NCBI GenBank assembly: GCA_030037395.1
Contig: JASHRJ010000110.1
Coordinates: 1 to 48,848 of the forward strand
Direction: 5' to 3'
DNA: 48,848 bases
Source of the DNA: Thermoplasmata archaeon
Lineage (GTDB): Archaea; Thermoplasmatota; Thermoplasmata; Lutacidiplasmatales; UBA184
In this document: positions 8,446 to 15,704 of the stretch, piece after piece
Layout of the letters: the number at the start of each line of letters is the position of its first letter
Numbering within the stretch: the first letter of the stretch is position 1
Program-made: the position numbers and the translations under genes
The notes under the pieces: generated by a model
What the model was told of the DNA's origin: nothing
The model's database searches: none
The model's input: only the letters and a program-made list of their open reading frames with translations

Positions 8446-9461
8446 CAGTACACCCCCCCACGGACCCCGCCGACCGGGGCGGGGGCCGCTCCGCGGGTAA
8501 GGTCGCCGCCTCGGATCCTCGAGCCGGTCTTCTGGAGGAACACATCGTCCAGGGTAGGGGCGGCAAGGTTGATCGACTCAAGGTGAACCCCCGCGCCGCG
8601 GACGAGCGTCACAATCTCGGGGACCAGCCGGCTCGCTTGCCGAGCGTAGACGACGAGCCCGCGGTCGACGTCGACGACCTTGTCGACCCCGGGAAGCGCC
8701 CGAAGGAGGCCCTCCAGAGGTTCCCACGGACCCGCCGCGGAGGTTGGGCCGAGGGTGAGAGCAAGGGTCTCCCCGCCGACCTGCTCCTTGAGGTCGGCGG
8801 GGGACCCGTTGGCCACGATCTTACCGCGGTCGATAATCGAGAGCTGACGGCACAGCTTGTCGGCCTCCTCCAGGTACTGGGTGGTTAGGAATACGGTCGT
8901 CCCGTCCTCCTTGTTCAGCCTCGACAGGTAACCCCACACCTTGGCCCGGGATTGAGGGTCCAGGCCGGTCGTGGGCTCATCGAGGAACACCAGTCTCGGC
9001 CGGTGGACGAGGGCAGCGGCCAGAGCCAGGCGCCGCTTCATGCCGCCGGAGTACTGCTTGGCCTTCCGGTCGGCGACCTCCTTGAGCTCCATCAGGTCGA
9101 GCAGCTCCTCGACCCGGCGCTGCAGCTCCGCGCCTTGCATCCGCTGAAGGTGACCCTGGAACAGGAGGTTCTTCCTACCCGAGAGGTCGCCGTCGACCAC
9201 CGTTTCCTGAGATTGAACTCCGATCGTCCTGCGGATCCCCTCCGGGTCGCGGTCCAGGTCGTGCCCGTCGATGGTGACCGAGCCGGAGGTCTTGCGGAGC
9301 AAGGTTGACAGGACCTTGATGGTCGTACTCTTCCCGGCTCCGTTGGGGCCCAGAAACCCGAAGAACTCGCCTTCCGGGACCTGCAAGGAGATCCCGTCAA
9401 CGGCCCGGGTCCCGCCGGCGTACACCTCGACAAGGTCCTCCACCACAACGATGTTCGACAT
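8445..9461 (-). CDS. ABC transporter ATP-binding protein (DrrA-like)
   Basis: This 338-residue ABC ATPase has Walker A GPNGAGKST, Q-loop VQSQ, signature YSGGMKRRLALA, and Walker B LVFLDEPTTGLD. The C-terminal segment (LAAPTLDDVFLQKTG) is typical of the DrrA family of exporters. The ORF track starts at 9533, but the coding start is ATG 9461 (MSNIVVVEDL), because the extra residues would span the promoter and operator. The TATA element at 9519-9526 would place the transcript start near 9495, inside the first operator site. It forms an operon with the permease and is likely repressed by the divergent TetR protein. Confidence 0.93.
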   Translation of the reverse strand: MSNIVVVEDLVEVYAGGTRAVDGISLQVPEGEFFGFLGPNGAGKSTTIKVLSTLLRKTSGSVTIDGHDLDRDPEGIRRTIGVQSQETVVDGDLSGRKNLLFQGHLQRMQGAELQRRVEELLDLMELKEVADRKAKQYSGGMKRRLALAAALVHRPRLVFLDEPTTGLDPQSRAKVWGYLSRLNKEDGTTVFLTTQYLEEADKLCRQLSIIDRGKIVANGSPADLKEQVGGETLALTLGPTSAAGPWEPLEGLLRALPGVDKVVDVDRGLVVYARQASRLVPEIVTLVRGAGVHLESINLAAPTLDDVFLQKTGSRIRGGDLTRGAAPAPVGGVRGGVY

Positions 9462-9488
9462 GGTCCGGCTCGGTCCTCCGAGGGTTGA

Positions 9489-9502
9489 GATACGGTCGTA
9501 TC
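9489..9502. promoter_or_regulatory. TetR operator site 1 (GATAC-N4-GTATC)
   Basis: GATACGGTCGTATC has 5-bp inverted arms around a 4-bp centre. It lies 28-41 bp before the ABC ATPase ATG, at the predicted transcription start, where a bound repressor would block initiation. The second copy 37 bp away supports it as a real site. Confidence 0.6.
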
Positions 9503-9518
9503 CTGCATGGCCGAGAAC

Positions 9519-9526
9519 CATATAAG
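9519..9526. promoter_or_regulatory. TATA element of the ABC exporter / TetR intergenic region
   Basis: CATATAAG (CTTATATG on the reverse strand) lies between the two operator sites and can serve the reverse-strand ABC operon, and possibly tetR as well. A second candidate for tetR, CTATAA, lies at 9540-9545. Confidence 0.5.
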
Positions 9527-9539
9527 ATACCATGGTATC
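9526..9539. promoter_or_regulatory. TetR operator site 2 (perfect 14-bp palindrome)
   Basis: GATACCATGGTATC is a perfect palindrome sharing the GATAC...GTATC arms of site 1. It directly abuts the TATA elements on both sides, so binding would block both promoters, consistent with autoregulation. Confidence 0.65.
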
Positions 9540-9565
9540 CTATAACCCACGGGAGGTGAGCCCTC

Positions 9566-10276
9566 GTGGCGCGCGCACCGACGACCCGGCCTCGAACGGC
9601 CCCCGGCACCGCCGCCCGGCGACGGGGGGCCACGCTCGAGGAGGCCCTGCTCGAGGCGGCTTGGGCGGAGCTCCTGGAGGTGGGTTACCGAGACCTCACC
9701 ATGGAAGGGATCGCACGCCGGGCCGGCACGAGCAAACCCGTGATCTACCGGAGGTGGTCGAGTCGCGTGGAGGTGGTGATCGCCGCCTTGCGGAGGCGGA
9801 GGGGTTCCCTCGTCGACCGCCTCCCCGACACCGGCTCGCTACGGGAGGACACCCTGGCGGTGCTGCGACACATGACGAAGAGATTCTCGGAGATTCCCCC
9901 CGCGGCTCGCCGCGGGTTGATCGCCGAGGCCTTCGCTGAGGCGAGGCTTTTGGAGAACGATCCTGCGGGTGACGTCATGCCCAGGATCATGCTCCCCATT
10001 CTCGCCCGGGCGGCGGAACGCGGAGAGATTCCCCGAGCGACGCTCTCCCCCCGGATCGTGAGACTTCCCGCGGACCTCGTGCGCCATGAGATGATGGTCG
10101 CCGATGCCCCGGTCCCGGAGAGGGCGCTTGGGGAGATCGTCGACGAGATATTCCTCCCCCTGGTCCGAGCGCGGCCGCATCTGCGGAGCCAGGAGGCCTT
10201 CCTCCGGCGTGGGAGGCTCGGCCACGGCCCTCGGCCAGCTCTCGCCTGGACGGAGCCCGCGACGCGGAAGGCTTGA
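9566..10276 (+). CDS. TetR/AcrR family transcriptional regulator
   Basis: This 236-residue protein has an N-terminal basic arm, then the TetR helix-turn-helix (LTMEGIARRAGTSKPVIYRR, about residues 47-66) and an alpha-helical ligand-binding domain. TetR proteins are dimeric repressors released by a small ligand. Here the divergent ABC exporter and the two GATAC-N4-GTATC sites between the genes make the exporter the likely target. Start GTG 9566 is supported by a strong Shine-Dalgarno GGAGGTGAG 6 nt upstream, unusual in a window where most genes look leaderless. Such TetR-exporter pairs are common in bacteria, so transfer is possible but not shown. Confidence 0.93.
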   Translation: MARAPTTRPRTAPGTAARRRGATLEEALLEAAWAELLEVGYRDLTMEGIARRAGTSKPVIYRRWSSRVEVVIAALRRRRGSLVDRLPDTGSLREDTLAVLRHMTKRFSEIPPAARRGLIAEAFAEARLLENDPAGDVMPRIMLPILARAAERGEIPRATLSPRIVRLPADLVRHEMMVADAPVPERALGEIVDEIFLPLVRARPHLRSQEAFLRRGRLGHGPRPALAWTEPATRKA

Positions 10277-10344
10277 GGCTCGGCGGCGGACGAACCGTTC
10301 CTGCGCGATCGCCAGGTCCCGGGCAAGGCCGCCCGGGGCGGACG

Positions 10345-10351
10345 TTTTATA
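10345..10351 (+). promoter_or_regulatory. TATA box of the L40e gene
   Basis: TTTTATA in GC-rich sequence is centred 29 bp before the ATG at 10377, implying a leaderless mRNA. Confidence 0.6.
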
Positions 10352-10376
10352 GCGAACGGCCGTCGGCGCCGACCCG

Positions 10377-10529
10377 ATGCCGTTCCCCGAGGCCGTCGAG
10401 CGGCTGCTCAACAAGAAGATCTGCATGAACTGCTCGGCGCGCAACCCGCCGCGCGCGGTGCAGTGCCGGCGCTGCGGCTACCACGGCCTGCGCGTCAAGT
10501 CCCGCGAGCGGTCGGGCAAGACCCAGTAG
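10377..10529 (+). CDS. rpl40e: Large-subunit ribosomal protein L40e
   Basis: This 50-residue zinc-ribbon protein is too short for the ORF track. It begins [20 protein letters not shown] and continues with [14 protein letters not shown]. Four cysteines in two CxxC knuckles (CMNC and CRRC) bind zinc. The sequence is highly characteristic of archaeal L40e, a component of the 50S subunit (in eukaryotes it is fused to ubiquitin). A TATA box lies 29 bp upstream. Its stop is 10 nt before the stop of the convergent glycosyltransferase. Confidence 0.96.
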   Translation: MPFPEAVERLLNKKICMNCSARNPPRAVQCRRCGYHGLRVKSRERSGKTQ

Positions 10530-10539
10530 CGCCCCTCGC

Positions 10540-11331
10540 TCAGGGCGGGAGCGACGGCCCTTCGCCCTGCGCGAACGGGATCGGGCGTCCCCGATGGGCC
10601 TCGCGCGCGAGGGCGAGCCGCTTGGTGAGCAGGAACCATAGGTTGCGGATCCCGTCCCGGCCGCTCTGGAGCTTCGGCGGGGTCGCCCGCTCCCCGTAGG
10701 CGATCGGCGTCTCCACGAACCGCAGCCCGCGGACGACCGCCTCGAGCTTCAGCTCCTCGCTGAACGGCATCCCGTCGGAGGCGAGGTGTACCCGGTCGAG
10801 GACCTCGCGACGGAACACCCAGAGGCCGCTCTGGCTGTCGACCAGGGTCCGCCCGGGAAGGTCGGAGACGTAGCGGTGGTAGGCGATCCGCACGAACAGG
10901 TTGAGCAGCCCGTTGCCGAACCGGTGCTCGGTCGTCATCGACCGGCGGGTCACCCGGGAGATCCGATCGCCGCTCAGGAAGTCGATCCCCTCGTCCAGGA
11001 CCCGCCGCGCCAAGGCCGGGATCGTTTCCACCGGGTACGTCCCGTCGCCGTCGGAGGTGGCGAGCAGCTCCCCGCGCGCCTCCCGGAACCCGGTCTTGTA
11101 GGCCCTGCCGTACCCCCGGCGCCGCTCGACCACGACGCGGGCCCCCTCCGCCGCGGCGATCGCGGCGGTCCGGTCCGTGGACGCCCCGTCCACCACCACG
11201 ACCTCCCAGTCGATCGGGCGGCCGGCGAGGATCGTCCGGTTCGCCTCCAGGGCCGCCCCTCGGAACCGCCGGACGACCTCCCCGATCGTCGGCGCCTCGT
11301 TGAGGGTCGGGATCACCAGCGAGCCGCGCAT
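10540..11331 (-). CDS. Glycosyltransferase family 2 (dolichol-phosphate sugar transferase-like)
   Basis: This 263-residue GT-A enzyme opens with SLVIPTLNEAPTIGEVV, followed by the nucleotide-sugar site VVVVDGASTDRT, the metal-binding region TSDGDGTYP (DxD), and a later SEELKLEAVVRGLRF segment. The arrangement matches polyprenol/dolichol-phosphate mannose or glucose synthases lacking C-terminal membrane segments. It would supply lipid-linked sugars for glycosylation of surface proteins, such as the N-x-S/T-rich pilin and PKD proteins encoded in this window (inference). Start ATG 11331 lies 29-30 bp from a CTTAAG element shared with the divergent archease gene. Confidence 0.88.
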   Translation of the reverse strand: MRGSLVIPTLNEAPTIGEVVRRFRGAALEANRTILAGRPIDWEVVVVDGASTDRTAAIAAAEGARVVVERRRGYGRAYKTGFREARGELLATSDGDGTYPVETIPALARRVLDEGIDFLSGDRISRVTRRSMTTEHRFGNGLLNLFVRIAYHRYVSDLPGRTLVDSQSGLWVFRREVLDRVHLASDGMPFSEELKLEAVVRGLRFVETPIAYGERATPPKLQSGRDGIRNLWFLLTKRLALAREAHRGRPIPFAQGEGPSLPP

Positions 11332-11357
11332 CCTCCCCCTCCGGAGCGCGTGGGTCG

Positions 11358-11363
11358 CTTAAG
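11358..11363. promoter_or_regulatory. Shared symmetric TATA-like element (GT2 / archease)
   Basis: CTTAAG is palindromic, and its centre is 29.5 bp from both the GT2 ATG (11331) and the archease TTG (11390). The equal spacing suggests one bidirectional promoter driving two leaderless mRNAs. Confidence 0.5.
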
Positions 11364-11389
11364 GGCGCCCGAGTTCTGCCGCCGCCGCC

Positions 11390-11833
11390 TTGGGACCCGC
11401 GCGGCGCGACCGGCCGGCCCGGCGATGGGGGCGGTTCCCGACCACCGCCGACGTGGGGCTCTGGGCGACCGGCCCGACCGCGCCGGCGCTGCTGGAAGGG
11501 CTCGGGCTCGCGCTCTACGGACTGTTCGCCGCGCCGTCGGGGGTGCGGCCCCGGCAGGAGCGGACGGTGCGGGCATCCGGCCGGGACGCTCCCGAGCTCG
11601 TCGTCGCCTTCCTCGGGGAGCTCCTCGCGCTCGTCGAGACCGACGCCTTCCTCGGCCGGCGCATCGACGCCCGGACCTCGGGCCCGGGGCCCCGCTCGGT
11701 CGTCGCCCGAGTGCGCGGGGAGCCGTTCGATCCCGCGCGCCACGTCGCGCGGACCGAGGTCAAGGCGATCACCTACCACGACCTCGTCTTCGACCCGCGC
11801 CGCGGGCGGGCCCGCGTGATCGTCGACCTGTAG
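11390..11833 (+). CDS. Archease
   Basis: This protein of about 147 residues shows the archease hallmarks TADVGLWATG near the N-terminus, ELVVAFLGELLALVE in the middle and KAITYHDLVF near the C-terminus. Archease is a calcium-binding chaperone that activates the RtcB tRNA ligase and can affect tRNA methyltransferases; an intron-containing tRNA-Tyr is present in this window. The predicted start is a TTG. No ATG or GTG is in frame between the promoter and the conserved region, and the CTTAAG element is 29.5 bp upstream. Confidence 0.9.
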   Translation: MGPARRDRPARRWGRFPTTADVGLWATGPTAPALLEGLGLALYGLFAAPSGVRPRQERTVRASGRDAPELVVAFLGELLALVETDAFLGRRIDARTSGPGPRSVVARVRGEPFDPARHVARTEVKAITYHDLVFDPRRGRARVIVDL

Positions 11834-11841
11834 GCGGTCCG

Positions 11842-12978
11842 CTACGGCATCCGGGCGACGACCTCGGTCATCGCCGCCCCCGGCCGTGGGAGCCGGCCGT
11901 GCTTGCCGAGGATCCGCTCGAGCGCCGCGAACGTGACCAGGAGGTCCGGCCAATCGGCGATCCCCATGTGGCCGAGACGGAAGATCTGCCCCACCAGCGA
12001 TCCCTGGCCGCCCTGGACGAGCACGTTGTACTCCCGCTCGAGCGCCTTGCGGAGCTGCGGGTCGCCGAGCCCGCTCGGGTTGCGGACCGCGGTGACGGTG
12101 TCCGAGGCGAACCGCGGGTCGGGGAACAGCTCGAGCCCGAGGGCTGCGACCGCCGCGCGGGCCGCCTCGGCGAGACGTCGGGTCCGGGCGAGACGGCCCT
12201 CGAGCCCCTCCTCCCGCAGGAGGACGAGCGCCTCCCGCAGCGCGAGGAACAGCGGCACCGCCGGGGTCCAAGGGGTGTCGTTCTTCTCCAACGAGGCAAG
12301 GTGCGCCGCGAGGTCGAGGTAGTACGTCCCGGGATGGAGGGCCGCCGCGGCGCGCTCGGAGAGGTGGACGAGGGCGAGGCCGGCCGGGGCGGCGAGGCCC
12401 TTCTGGCTGCCCGCGACGACCGCGTCGACCCCCCACGCCTCGATCGGCAGCGGGATGCCGGCGACCGCGCTGATCCCGTCCACGAGGAACAGGGCACCGG
12501 CGTGGCGGACGTGCGGCGCGATCGCCGCGAGGTCGTTCGCGAGGCCCACGCTCGTCTCGTTGTGCACGACGCAGACCGCGCGGACGTCTCCCGCCTCGAG
12601 CGCCGCGCGGACCTCCTCGACCGGGAGCCCCTTCCCCCACGGCGCGCGCACCGTGACGACGTGGCTCGCGTAGCGGCGGACGATCGCGTCGGTCCGGTCC
12701 CCGAAGTTTCCGTTGGCGACGACGACGGTCGTGCCGTCCTTGGGGACGAGCCCTGCGTACACCGCCTCGAGGCCGGCGGTGCCGCTCCCCGAGAGGACGG
12801 CCTGCCGCCCCTTCGCGCCGAAGGCGACCGGCAGGAGCTCCCGGATCTCCTGGACCACCCCGTGGAAGAACTCCCCGCGGTGGTTGAGCGACGGGGTCGC
12901 CATCGCGCGCAGGACCCGCGGGTGGATCCGGACCGGGCCGGCGATGAGGAACGTGGCCGTTTCGGGGTCGAACGTCAT
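11842..12978 (-). CDS. Class V aminotransferase (phosphoserine/alanine-glyoxylate type)
   Basis: This 378-residue PLP enzyme begins FLIAGPVRIHPRVLRAMATP and has the substrate/phosphate loop LSGSGTAGLEAV. The PLP lysine lies in VVAGSQKGLAAPAG and the C-terminal domain ends normally. It matches the archaeal serine-pyruvate/alanine-glyoxylate aminotransferase group. Because its ATG overlaps the stop of a 3-phosphoglycerate dehydrogenase homologue (ATGA), it most likely performs the phosphohydroxypyruvate-to-phosphoserine step, as shown for a related Methanocaldococcus enzyme. Alanine-glyoxylate activity is the alternative. The track ORF starting at 13848 is an upstream shadow. Confidence 0.9.
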   Translation of the reverse strand: MTFDPETATFLIAGPVRIHPRVLRAMATPSLNHRGEFFHGVVQEIRELLPVAFGAKGRQAVLSGSGTAGLEAVYAGLVPKDGTTVVVANGNFGDRTDAIVRRYASHVVTVRAPWGKGLPVEEVRAALEAGDVRAVCVVHNETSVGLANDLAAIAPHVRHAGALFLVDGISAVAGIPLPIEAWGVDAVVAGSQKGLAAPAGLALVHLSERAAAALHPGTYYLDLAAHLASLEKNDTPWTPAVPLFLALREALVLLREEGLEGRLARTRRLAEAARAAVAALGLELFPDPRFASDTVTAVRNPSGLGDPQLRKALEREYNVLVQGGQGSLVGQIFRLGHMGIADWPDLLVTFAALERILGKHGRLPRPGAAMTEVVARMP

Positions 12979-13922
12979 CGGCCGTCTCCGGCCGGGGCGG
13001 GGACGGCCCCGCGCCGCTCGGCGAGCACTTTCAGCACTTCGGCGACGACCTCGGTGCCCGCGCGCCGCTGCGCCTCCTCGGTCGAGGCGCCGAGGTGCGG
13101 CGTCGCGATCACGCGCGGGTCGTCCAGCAGCTCGCGGCGCGTCGGCGGCTCGACCTCGAAGACGTCCAACGCGGCGCCGGCGAGGCGGCCTCCCCGCAGC
13201 GCCTCCAGCAGCGCCCGCTCGTCGACCAGGGCGCCCCGGGCGACATTGACGAGGTAGGAGCCCGGCCGCATCCGGGCGAACGCGGCCGCATCCAGGAGGT
13301 GCCGGTTCTCCGGCGTGAGGGCGGCGTGAACGCTGACGAGGTCCGCCTCGGCGAGGAGCCGGTCGAGCGGGAGCAGGGCCGTGCCGTCGTCCGTCGACCG
13401 GACGTACGGGTCGTAGGCGATCGCGCGCGCGCCGAACGGCCGGAGCCGGCGGGCGACTTCGCGGGCGATCCGGCCGTAGCCGACGAAGCCGACGGTCCGG
13501 CCCGCGAGCTCGTGGCCCCGGGTCGACCGGTCCCACCGGCCGGCCCGCACGCTCCCGATCGACGGGAGCAGCTGGCGGACCAGCAGGAGGTACAACGCGA
13601 CCGACAGCTCGGCGACGCTCGTCGTCGCGGCCTGCGGCACGTTGAGGACCCGGATCCCGCGGGCCCGGGCCGCCTCGAGGTCCACGTTGTCGAGCCCGAC
13701 CCCGGCGCGGGCGACCAAGCCGAGCCGCGGCGCCTTCGCGATCAGCTCCGCGGTGACCTTCGTCCGGCTCCGGACGATCAGGCCCCAGGCGGCCGCGAGG
13801 TGGCCGTCGAGCTCCGAGGGTACGCCGCTCGCATCGACCAGGCGGCACGGCCCCGCCGCCAGCGCCTCGAGCGCGGCCGGATCGATCGGGTCCGCGACGA
13901 CCACGACCGGCGGCTCCGGCAT
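12975..13922 (-). CDS. serA: D-3-phosphoglycerate dehydrogenase (short form)
   Basis: This D-isomer-specific 2-hydroxyacid dehydrogenase of 315 residues oxidises 3-phosphoglycerate in the first step of serine synthesis. The NAD-binding fold appears as TVGFVGYGRIAREVARRL, and the catalytic Arg, Glu and His as NVARGALVDE, VFEVEPP and TPHLGAST. There is no C-terminal ACT or ASB regulatory domain, so serine feedback of the classical type is unlikely. The start ATG 13922 (MPEPPVVVV) replaces the track start at 14048, which would run into moxR. TGA overlaps the aminotransferase ATG, suggesting translational coupling. Confidence 0.9.
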   Translation of the reverse strand: MPEPPVVVVADPIDPAALEALAAGPCRLVDASGVPSELDGHLAAAWGLIVRSRTKVTAELIAKAPRLGLVARAGVGLDNVDLEAARARGIRVLNVPQAATTSVAELSVALYLLLVRQLLPSIGSVRAGRWDRSTRGHELAGRTVGFVGYGRIAREVARRLRPFGARAIAYDPYVRSTDDGTALLPLDRLLAEADLVSVHAALTPENRHLLDAAAFARMRPGSYLVNVARGALVDERALLEALRGGRLAGAALDVFEVEPPTRRELLDDPRVIATPHLGASTEEAQRRAGTEVVAEVLKVLAERRGAVPAPAGDGR

Positions 13923-13945
13923 CGGCCGGCCGAGCGGGGCGGCGG

Positions 13946-14923
13946 TCAAAAGGGCTTTGCGCCGGCGGGCCCGCTGGGCGCCTTCGGCACCGCCGTCCGC
14001 TCGAGCGCGGTCCGCACGATCGCCTCCCCCCGGACCCCGCGGATCCACGGCTCCGGCTTCACGACGATGCGGTGCGCGAGCGCGGGCTCGGCGAACGCCT
14101 TCACGTCGTCCGGCACGACGAAGTCCCTCCCGCCGAGGAGGGCCCGGGCGCGCGCGAGCTTCTGGAGGGCGAGCGAGCCCCGCGGCGAGGCCCCGACCTC
14201 GGCTCGGGCGTCGTCCCGCGTGGCCCGAACGAGGTCGACGATGTAGCCGGCGACCGACGGATCGAGCTCCACGCGCTCCACCGCCAGCTGGAGCCCTCGG
14301 AACGTCGCGAGGTCGGTGACCGCCGGGGCGTCGACCCGGTCGTCAGTCCGCGCGCGGCGCCGGGCCAGGATCGTCCGCTCCTCGCCCGGGTCCGGGTAGC
14401 CGACCTTCAGCCGGAGCAGGAACCGGTCGACCTGGGCCTCGGGGAGCGGGTACGTCCCCTCCAGCTCGAGCGGGTTCTCGGTCGCCAGGACCAGGAACGG
14501 CCGAGGCAGCGCGTAGGTCGTCCGCTCGCTCGTCACCTGGTACTCCTGCATCGCCTCGAGCAGCGCCGACTGGACCTTCGGCGGCGCGCGGTTGATCTCG
14601 TCCGCGAGCAGGACGTTCGTGAACAGCGGCCCCGGGCGGAAGGTGAACCCGCCCTTGCTCCCGTCGAGGACCTCCCCGCCGGTGATGTCGTGCGGCAGGA
14701 GATCGGCCGTGAACTGGATGCGCTGGAACGCGAGACCGAGGGCGAGGGCGAACGAGCGCGCCATCAAGGTCTTGCCGAGCCCGGGGAGGTCCTCGATCAG
14801 GAGGTGGCCGTCGGCGACGAGCCCCGTCAGGATCATGTCGACCGGCCCGCCCCGGCCGACGACCGCCGTCCGCACCGACTGCCGGATCTTCTCGGCGAGC
14901 GCGGAGGCGTCCGTCGGGCTCAT
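13946..14923 (-). CDS. MoxR family AAA+ ATPase
   Basis: This 325-residue AAA+ protein has Walker A EDLPGLGKTLMAR, Walker B VLLADEINRAPPKVQSALLE, the conserved MQEYQVT loop, sensor 1 LATENPLE and a C-terminal lid. MoxR ATPases act as chaperone-like maturation factors, usually encoded with DUF58 (VWA-like) and DUF4129/transglutaminase membrane proteins. That is the case here, although a 259-bp gap and its own TATA-like element (CCTTATGAG on the reverse strand) separate it from the upstream members. Its stop is 23 nt before serA. Confidence 0.94.
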   Translation of the reverse strand: MSPTDASALAEKIRQSVRTAVVGRGGPVDMILTGLVADGHLLIEDLPGLGKTLMARSFALALGLAFQRIQFTADLLPHDITGGEVLDGSKGGFTFRPGPLFTNVLLADEINRAPPKVQSALLEAMQEYQVTSERTTYALPRPFLVLATENPLELEGTYPLPEAQVDRFLLRLKVGYPDPGEERTILARRRARTDDRVDAPAVTDLATFRGLQLAVERVELDPSVAGYIVDLVRATRDDARAEVGASPRGSLALQKLARARALLGGRDFVVPDDVKAFAEPALAHRIVVKPEPWIRGVRGEAIVRTALERTAVPKAPSGPAGAKPF

Positions 14924-15182
14924 GCGGCTCCCCTCGCGGGCCCCGGACGCCGGCGGCTCATAAGGCGGCCGGCCCCCGGGGGGTATGCCCCGGCCGTAAC
15001 GAGCCGCGTCACCGTAGGCCGCTGCCCTCTCGGCGGTCTGACCCCGGCCGGGGTATCGGACGCCGGGGTTGTCCTCGCGTCAGTCTCGGCGGACGACCCG
15101 TCCGCATGGAGTCGGGAGGGACCCTTCGACGGCATCCGGGCCGCGGCCGCAGCCGCGCCGACCCGGCTAGGCGCCGGCGGAC
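14924..15182. other. Intergenic region upstream of moxR
   Basis: This 259-bp stretch holds no ORF with convincing coding character. A TATA-like CTCATAAGG at about 14957-14965 fits a moxR promoter about 38 bp before the ATG. The rest is GC-rich sequence without a recognisable RNA. Confidence 0.4.
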
Positions 15183-15704
15183 CTAAGCGCTTCGGGGGGC
15201 GGCGACTCCCCCCTCCTCGTGGGCAAGTCGGACCGCGACCAGGAGCAGCGCGACCGCCACGAGACCGCCGGCGACCCCGACCCCGAGGTTCTGGGTCGGT
15301 ACCGCGAGCGCGATCGTCCCGGCGAGCGCGACCCCGACCCCGGCGGAGGCGACCGTCGGCAGGGCCCTCCGTCCTCCCCCCCGGGGCCGGGCCGGATCGT
15401 CGGCGAGCCACACCAGGAAGACGAGCCCGGCAAGACCGGCGAGCAGCTCGGAGGAAGGTGCCGGAGGGGCTGCCGCCGTGAGCGCCGCGAGCGCGACCAG
15501 CGCCGGGAGGGCGGTAACGGCGCCCGGCCTCCCGCCGCTCGCGCCCCGCCAAACGGAGGCGACGAGCACGCCGGCGACCCCCAGCGCCGGTCCTACGAGC
15601 ACGGGCAGCCCGCTGAGGAGGCCGAGGACCGCGGCCACGGCGGCGAACAGCCCGACGGTCGCCGCGCCGCCCCCCTTCGGTTCGTCCGCGGTCGGCTCGC
15701 TCAC
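15183..15704 (-). CDS. Small polytopic membrane protein of the MoxR/DUF58 cluster
   Basis: This 173-residue protein consists mostly of alanine-, valine- and leucine-rich hydrophobic segments (about five or six), with a short polar N-terminus (MSEPTADEPKGGG) and a charged loop around DDPARPRGGGRR. No family is recognised. Its ATG overlaps the stop of the DUF58 gene by 4 bases (ATGA), so it is translated with that operon. It presumably sits in the cytoplasmic membrane as an accessory of the MoxR-associated complex. Confidence 0.7.
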   Translation of the reverse strand: MSEPTADEPKGGGAATVGLFAAVAAVLGLLSGLPVLVGPALGVAGVLVASVWRGASGGRPGAVTALPALVALAALTAAAPPAPSSELLAGLAGLVFLVWLADDPARPRGGGRRALPTVASAGVGVALAGTIALAVPTQNLGVGVAGGLVAVALLLVAVRLAHEEGGVAAPRSA

